Shown: piece after piece, positions 56,200-64,000 of the stretch
How positions within the stretch are numbered: position 1 is the stretch's first letter
Layout of the letters: each line of letters starts with the position of its first letter
Translations under genes and position numbers: made by a program
NCBI GenBank assembly: GCA_907164885.2
Contig: OU015490.1
Span: 97,311,104-97,375,103, forward strand
DNA length: 64,000 nucleotides
Reading direction: 5' to 3'
Origin: Dolomedes plantarius
Lineage: Eukaryota > Arthropoda > Arachnida > Araneae > Dolomedidae
The notes under the pieces: generated by a model
What the model was told of the DNA's origin: nothing
The model's input: the letters and a program-made list of their open reading frames with translations, nothing else
The model's database searches: none

Positions 56200-56819
56200 T
56201 AGTGTGTGTGTTAGTTATAATACCGCTACACCAGTTTTAATTGTAATTCAATATTGTCTGTCCCTTTTATATTACTAAATATCGTGTTCTTTCTACATAC
56301 GCCTTGATGTCGCATGGACATATTGCACCGCAGAAGGTCATGTCATGATCCGAAACAAATTTTCATATATACTGGTATGAGCGTCGGTCTAAGGACATAA
56401 AGATTCAATCAGGGATTCAGCGGACGCCATTATCATGTCTCTCTGCTTGTTAATCTGTAAAGACCTTTGCATTTTGTATATGTTTAACTGTTTAATAACC
56501 ATAAAGTGTTTAACCCTTTCAAGGGCAACAAACTCCACTGTTTGCAACAAACTCCACGGTGCAGATTTTTTTCAGATTTTTTTTTAACCTAAAAAAATGT
56601 TCAAAAAATTTCCAATTAAAAAATGGTGAAAGTAATAAAAGAATTATTTAGTTTAATTGAATTATTTATTTTCAAGTTTATATCGACAGCCAAGATAGTT
56701 CTATTTTTTTCCGGATATGTGTCGTTAAGTGTCGTCTATAGATTCGGTGTTTCATATACATAAGCTTGCATAATGTAGTTCCTTTAGGAATTACCTCCAA
56801 AAGATCTCAAAAGAAGTTT
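56200..56819. other. No supported feature; short tandem word near 56525
   Basis: 'gcaacaaactccac' occurs twice in tandem (about 56526 and 56543). Nothing else was recognised. Confidence 0.45.
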
Positions 56820-57056
56820 TTGTCACCATTGTTTGGAATAAAATGCAAGGATGCTTTTCCTTTGATGGACATCGGAAATGCGTCTATGTGATGCTGTTCC
56901 CACAAAGAATGAAAATCTAGGGAAAAGTCTTGTGTTACGAGACTGGATGCCAGGTGAAATCATGATAAAAGCACTAAAACAGATTAATCGTGAAATGATA
57001 AAGTGATTTATAAAAAAAGTCATTGAGAAAGAAATAAAGCATTTCTAATGGATGTT
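56820..57056 (+). repeat. Dispersed repeat family R3, copy 2
   Basis: It is collinear with 45570-45810 ('gatggacatcggaaatg', 'gagactggatgccaggtgaa', 'cgtgaaatgataaa', 'atttctaat'). The family is unknown. Confidence 0.75.
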
Positions 57057-57298
57057 CTAACATGAGTGTTGGGTAATGGAAAAAAGAAAATTTAGCTAGG
57101 CATTCTGTAAAACTGTTTTGATGTTCCAAAGAAATCGTTAAATTGATTTTTCTATTGGGGTTATTTTTTTATAATCACTCCTTTTCTCTCTAACGATGAT
57201 ATAAACACAATTTTCAAAACTTTTAGCATTGCTTAATTATACTGAGAAGGATATTTTAGATTTTTAAAAGGGTAATTTTGTTGTGCCGACATATATAT

Positions 57299-57320
57299 AC
57301 ATATATATACATATATATAC

Positions 57321-57400
<80 letters not shown>
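57299..57400. repeat. (TA)n tract next to Tc1-like fragment T3
   Basis: A long alternating run, with 'atatatatacat' variants at its left part, ending where the T3 fragment begins. Confidence 0.95.
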
Positions 57401-57408
<8 letters not shown>

Positions 57409-57720
57409 ACACACTGCGGTGCGAAACGTCATGGGATAGCAGTATGAAAATTTTGATGTGGTGCTATCATTGAGTAAATTCTCTTATAAAATACCCGGAG
57501 GTTTACCAGTTGTGAGTTGGAATCTATTGAGTGTTGTTAAACAGCTACGAGCGTCATTAAGGCAAGAAGGCGTAAATTATCAGATTTTGTACGCGGAATG
57601 ATAGTTGGAGTCAGACGTATGGGGCTTTCACTTTTCGAAGTCATTCAACCATTTAACAATCTTCGAGCCACAGCGTCACGTATATCCTGAGTATAATTCG
57701 TTGGGGTGGGCTCGATCCGA
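57401..57720 (+). pseudogene. Tc1-like family T3, N-terminal transposase fragment
   Basis: After the (TA)n, 'cacactgcggtgcgaaacgt' looks like a Tc1 terminus. One frame (about 57560-57660) then reads RRKLSDFVRGMIVGVRRMG and LSLFEVIQPF. This matches the N-terminal Tc1 helix-turn-helix (usually ...LSDFERGRIVG.REAGLS...). The homology ends near 57690; the rest of the element is absent. Confidence 0.65.
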
Positions 57721-58261
57721 CCACATTTCCAACCTAAGAATACATTTTGTGTGTTTTTAACTGATTTATTCATTTATTTATTTTATTTCTTTTTTTAGAG
57801 ATTGGCACAGCATCGCGGAAGTCGTTGGCTACTTTTTATGTGGGAGCAACATGCAGGTGAGTCAACATTGTTTCATTGGTGCCTGTCAATTTTGATCGTG
57901 CAGCCCCCCAGCGCAAATTTAAAATGAATCGAAAAATTAAAGTGTTAAAATAAAGTTTAAAAAATATTAACGTATATCTCGGAATGTTGGATTACGACGG
58001 TTTATCATATCTCCATTTTTTTCCTCCTCTATTCCGATACGTCCCTTCGTTTAAACCGCTCATACTGAACCTTGTTTTTCACCAAATATTAGGTTAGGGA
58101 GTCGTTGTGTATTCGTTGGATGAACAAAGGTAACCAGGAAAACGTCTCTTTATTTCTTATGTCTGAAGTTTTACTCAAAAGATATAGATTTTTTAATATA
58201 GCGCATTTTACCTTGGGTATATTTAGCTGACTTTTAATTTATTTAATGAATTTCAGACATA
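57721..58261. other. No supported feature
   Basis: No ORF or repeat was recognised between T3 and the mariner element. Confidence 0.45.
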
Positions 58262-60740
<2,479 letters not shown>

Positions 60741-60841
60741 TACTGCATACGCTATATTCTATAAAAAATACTAGTCCCTAGACTTGTTACTTAAGGAATA
60801 TGAAGCATTTCCATAAACATCACTAATATTGATATGTGTTC

Positions 60842-60851
60842 CCACATAAAC

Positions 60852-60894
<43 letters not shown>

Positions 60895-60915
60895 CATATA
60901 TATTCGTTTATGTGG
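60842..60915. repeat. Palindrome with (AT)n centre
   Basis: 'ccacataaacgaatatata' at 60842 and its exact inverted complement ending at 60915 flank an alternating AT run. The unit could extrude as a cruciform. Confidence 0.85.
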
Positions 60916-61063
60916 CTGTGTGCTTGTGCGTGTATATACGTATAAAATATGCGTTATCAGCTGCTGAGAACGTACCTTTAGACATTTAAAACGTTTCACC
61001 CTGGACACTCAGTTCAAAACTACTTCCTATAGCAAAAATCTTTAACAATAAATATTTACTTTT

Positions 61064-61129
61064 CCTCTAATACATGTATTCCTCTAATACATGTATTCCT
61101 CTAATACATGTATTCCTCTAATTCATGTA
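61064..61129 (+). repeat. 17-bp minisatellite, four units
   Basis: CCTCTAATACATGTATT begins at 61064, 61081, 61098 and, with one change, 61115. Each unit contains the palindrome TACATGTA. Confidence 0.93.
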
Positions 61130-62315
61130 ACATTTTTTCTAATAAGTATAGCTGAAGGAAATGATACGAAGTTATCTCCCTCAGTTATTTTCACTGACTT
61201 GGAAATTTATTATCCATGCAAGTGGTTCAAAACAAGTTATGGTACTCCGCTTTACCATTTCATATAGCTGGATAAATAGGTATAGCGTCGGTTAGCTAGA
61301 ACTTCCACAGAATGTTTTCCACTTTCAGTTTATTTTAAAATATCGCCTTGTGTATTATTCTGACTGCTACAATCTGACAGCTTAGAGCAAGAAAATGTGA
61401 ATACAAAGTAATATTGCTTTGTCCTAAGTCATGTGTTTGTTTTCAGTTTGTTATTCCAGCCACATGAATGCTTCGAGGAAAATTTAGAATGCCTTAATTT
61501 ATTCGAGGGAAGCAATGACATAAAGGAAAAATGACGTGAAATCGATGAAGGGGAACGTCTTCTCGGTAAAAGACTGATATTTTTTAGCCAGCGAAAATAA
61601 GAGAATTTTGGTTGGCTGTGAAATTCAGTGTGACGTAAACGGTTAATAAGAAATTATTTTCTGTATACGCAAATGGAAGTATGTATAGAATAAAACTAAA
61701 TTATAATCATATATATTATTTCTAGAAGGTGATTTTTTGTGGACATTTTAAAGATTAAGTTGTCAGCTTCTGACGAATAGTTAGTTTAGAATTGTATTGT
61801 TTGCTTAAATATCGAAGTTAAAAATTGACTTTTGGCACTAGAATTATTTCCCTGAATGTGTCAATGTGGCACGGTCAAACATTATGCACAAAGAGGTTTT
61901 GTAATGTAAATATCATTTTTTACGCGAGTTTGTCTCTTACTTAACATTTAGTATTTTCTACAAAACTGTTTTTACGTGTACATATCTCCTGCTCCCCCGT
62001 TTTGTGTTATGCTTCACCTTGAATATTTTGTCCAAAAGTGTTTTGTAATCGATTTTGTATTATTCTTACGCACCATTGTTATTTGACAAATAAAGAATGA
62101 TAGCAAATGAACCGGCTCTTCTCTCCTCCTACTACAAACCATCAACCGCGCTATAAAATCCATCGTATTTTATTCGCATGCAAAATTTTTGCACGGGCTA
62201 CCTAGCATAATATATTACGCAAACTATTTTTTCCTTTTATTTGCCTATTTCAAATAATTAATCAATATCATAATTTACAAAATGCGTTTTATGAATTACT
62301 GATTATATTTAAAGA
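61130..62315. other. No supported feature
   Basis: No ORF, terminal repeat or RNA gene was recognised. Confidence 0.45.
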
Positions 62316-63293
62316 CTAGCTGAGTACCCGTGCTTCGATACGGAGTACATTCAAATTAAGTACAACTGTCAATGTATGCAAATAATGCCAAAAAAAGAAG
62401 AAAAAATATATTCATAATAAATACAATTGGTCAATGTATGCAATTAATGTGTATGTTTAATATCCATAAAACATACTAATTTGAATTAAATTCTTAAAAA
62501 ACTTTCATCTCAATTTACCCGGATGTTTGAAGAAGGGAACAAGCCCCAAAAATGTGAAATTCGTTTTTTTTTGGAGCTTTTCTTTGGGTGTGTGTGTGTG
62601 TGTGTGCCATACTATTATTAACATATAGACGCTCCTTGTAAGCTGTAACAGACATTCAAATAGCGGGTGAATGTAGAGAACCTTATATAAAATTTTTGTG
62701 AAGAAAAAATAATAAATAAGACAGTTTTTTAAAAGTTTTTTAAAAGTTCCCAGAAAAACAGTTCTTGGATTCGTTCCCTTCTTCAAACTGCCAATTCAAT
62801 TACTCTAGTAGTTAAATTTTATCTTTTACCGTATGTTAATATTTTTTTTTGTCAATTTATTTCGTTTTTATGCACGTGAGGCAAAATTAATTTAAGGTAC
62901 CACAAAAAGAAAAGGAACCACGTGATCAGCATTTAATAAATTAAAATAAATTATAAAAATGAATTTTTAAATTTCCCCAAAAATCAGAAAATGGAGGTAA
63001 AGATTCAAAAAAGCTCTCATTTTAAAGAAATTTTTATGGTCTTTCTCGTGATATAAATTTTATAACCCTCAAATTATTATTTTAAATGCATACATTAATG
63101 AATGTTACAAAAACAGCTTAAAAATTTAATTAAAAAAAAATTAAGATGAAAATTTCAAAATTCTTTCATAATGCACCCCTACACTATAAGAAGAATCGCC
63201 ATGCAAAATTTCAACCCTTTAGGTCCAGCGGTTTGGTCTGTGCGTGGTATGTCAGTCAGTCAGCCAGTCAGTCAGTTACGGAACTCTTATATA
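62316..63293 (-). mobile_element. Helitron-type element (copy C), about 978 bp
   Basis: On the minus strand it starts near 63293 with TATATAAGAGTTCCGTAACT and then repeated GACT units. It shares 'cttatagtgtaggggtgca' with copies A and B. It ends with a hairpin ('ccgtatcgaagcacggg') and '...actcagctag' at 62316. No Rep/helicase gene is present. Its 5' terminus is directly interrupted by the mariner-type element at 63294. A (GT)10 run lies at 62588-62606. The minus-strand ORF at 62505-62786 is not conserved in the other copies. Confidence 0.7.
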
Positions 63294-64000
63294 CAGGGTG
63301 TCCCAAAAGGTCGTTTACAAACTTAACATGCTGGTCTGTCATATCATGATAAACAAGATTTACATAGGAACTTGTGTCCGAAAATTCAAACTGCGACCGC
63401 TAGAGGGCGATAATTGCACGAAAACGGGAGAGTGGGAAAAACAATCATTTCAGGCGTGGACGTTGAAGGAGAAGGATGAATGAGTTTAGTAACTCAGAAA
63501 TGGCCGACATGCATTACGTATACGGCGCCGCTGATGGAAATGGACGAGCCGCAGCACGGACGTACCTTAAGCGCTTCTCAAACAGACGTCAGCCAAGTCA
63601 TGTTTTGTTTGGACGATTGTACCGCAGATTACGTGAATCAGGTGCTTTCGTAGTACGTAGCCACATCGGTCGAGAACGTGCTACACGCACGCCTGTCGTA
63701 GAGGAAGCGTGCTATAGGAGTTTGCCATCAACCCGCAAACAAGTCTCCGAGAAGGCGAACGTGTCTTGGGTGTAGGTCGTTCCACCATAATGCGCATACT
63801 GCACGATGACATGCAACACCCTTACCACTTCCAAAAAGTACAGGCATTGTGCTCTGACGATTATCCCAAACGCATTGCATTCTTACGCTGGTATTTGCAA
63901 CAGCGGGTCGCACAGCCAGATTTTCCATCGTGGATTTTGTTTTCTGATGAATCCTGCTTTACACAGGATGGTGTCGTGAACTTGCACAACATGCACGTAT
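63294..64000 (+). mobile_element. Tc1/mariner-superfamily element, cut by the window end
   Basis: It begins CAGGGTGTCCCAAAAGGTCG after a TA (63292-63293) inside the 5' end of Helitron copy C. A plus-strand transposase occupies the rest to the window edge. The right terminal repeat is outside the window. The transposase type is that of the dead copy at 32492-33468, but the terminal repeats differ, so it is a different family. Confidence 0.88.
63476..64000 (+). pseudogene. Mariner-like (DUF4817/DDE_3) transposase, N-terminal half, frameshifted
   Basis: The first frame (63476-63775) opens MNEFSNSEMADMHYVYGAAD, then RTYLKRFSNRRQPSHVLFGR and LRESGAFVV. This is the N-terminal HTH region of DUF4817-type transposases (usually '...ADMHFVYG..NGNA..A...Y..RFPNRR.P...TF'). 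Near 63700-63730 the coding frame changes, and EGERVLGVGRSTIMRILHDD follows, the second HTH. It runs on to WILFSDESCFTQDGVVNL, with the first catalytic Asp. That frame is open to the window end. The second and third acids lie outside the window. Confidence 0.85.

Overview
The window looks like gene-poor, strongly A+T-rich nuclear DNA from an animal, most likely an arthropod and possibly a spider or other chelicerate. That guess is an inference from the mix of elements: Tc1/mariner, Tigger, hAT, piggyBac, Transib, Helitron, tRNA-derived SINEs, Ty3/Gypsy and long (TA)n tracts. I found no intact host protein gene, no rRNA and no functional tRNA gene. Almost every coding signal is transposon-derived and broken. 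Layout, left to right. 1-9.3 kb: a truncated tRNA-SINE, a ~400-bp dispersed repeat in two and a half copies, two MITE families, and a ~196-bp tandem satellite (7.1-9.3 kb). 9.3-15.2 kb: mostly featureless, apart from a second satellite with a ~277-bp unit (11.5-14.0 kb). 15.2-20.1 kb: a 776-bp near-perfect fold-back element, then a Helitron carrying a nearly intact Tigger/pogo transposon and a SINE. 21.0-23.3 kb: a hAT element with a perfect 8-bp target-site duplication (TSD), holding a mariner relic and a ~175-bp satellite array. 24-31.7 kb: SINEs, a ~200-bp tandem array split by a SINE, a non-autonomous hAT inserted in a SINE, and a decayed coding-like tract of unknown origin (30.0-31.7 kb). 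32.5-45 kb: a dead Tc1/mariner-superfamily copy, several MITEs, a Helitron inserted in a MITE, an internally deleted piggyBac-like element and a possible solo LTR. 45.8-47.5 kb: a DD34E Tc1 copy embedded in a (TA)n tract. 48.6-55.0 kb: a minus-strand Ty3/Gypsy provirus-like relic whose reverse transcriptase is split by a Transib-type transposon, which itself holds a TTAA-flanked MITE. 55.8-64 kb: more Tc1 and mariner copies abutting (TA)n tracts, and a Helitron next to a mariner-like element that runs off the end. The most striking object is the element at 50817-53316. Its ends are the heptamer CACAGTG, a 24-bp spacer and an A-rich nonamer (ACAAAAACA at one end), and it sits between CGACG duplications. 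This is the terminal architecture of Transib transposons and of the V(D)J recombination signals derived from that lineage. Its ORF remnants appear to be the two ends of a transposase whose catalytic core was deleted. The elements do not cooperate as a pathway. The value of the window is a readable order of nested insertions, and several (TA)n tracts that coincide with the ends of TA-targeting transposons.
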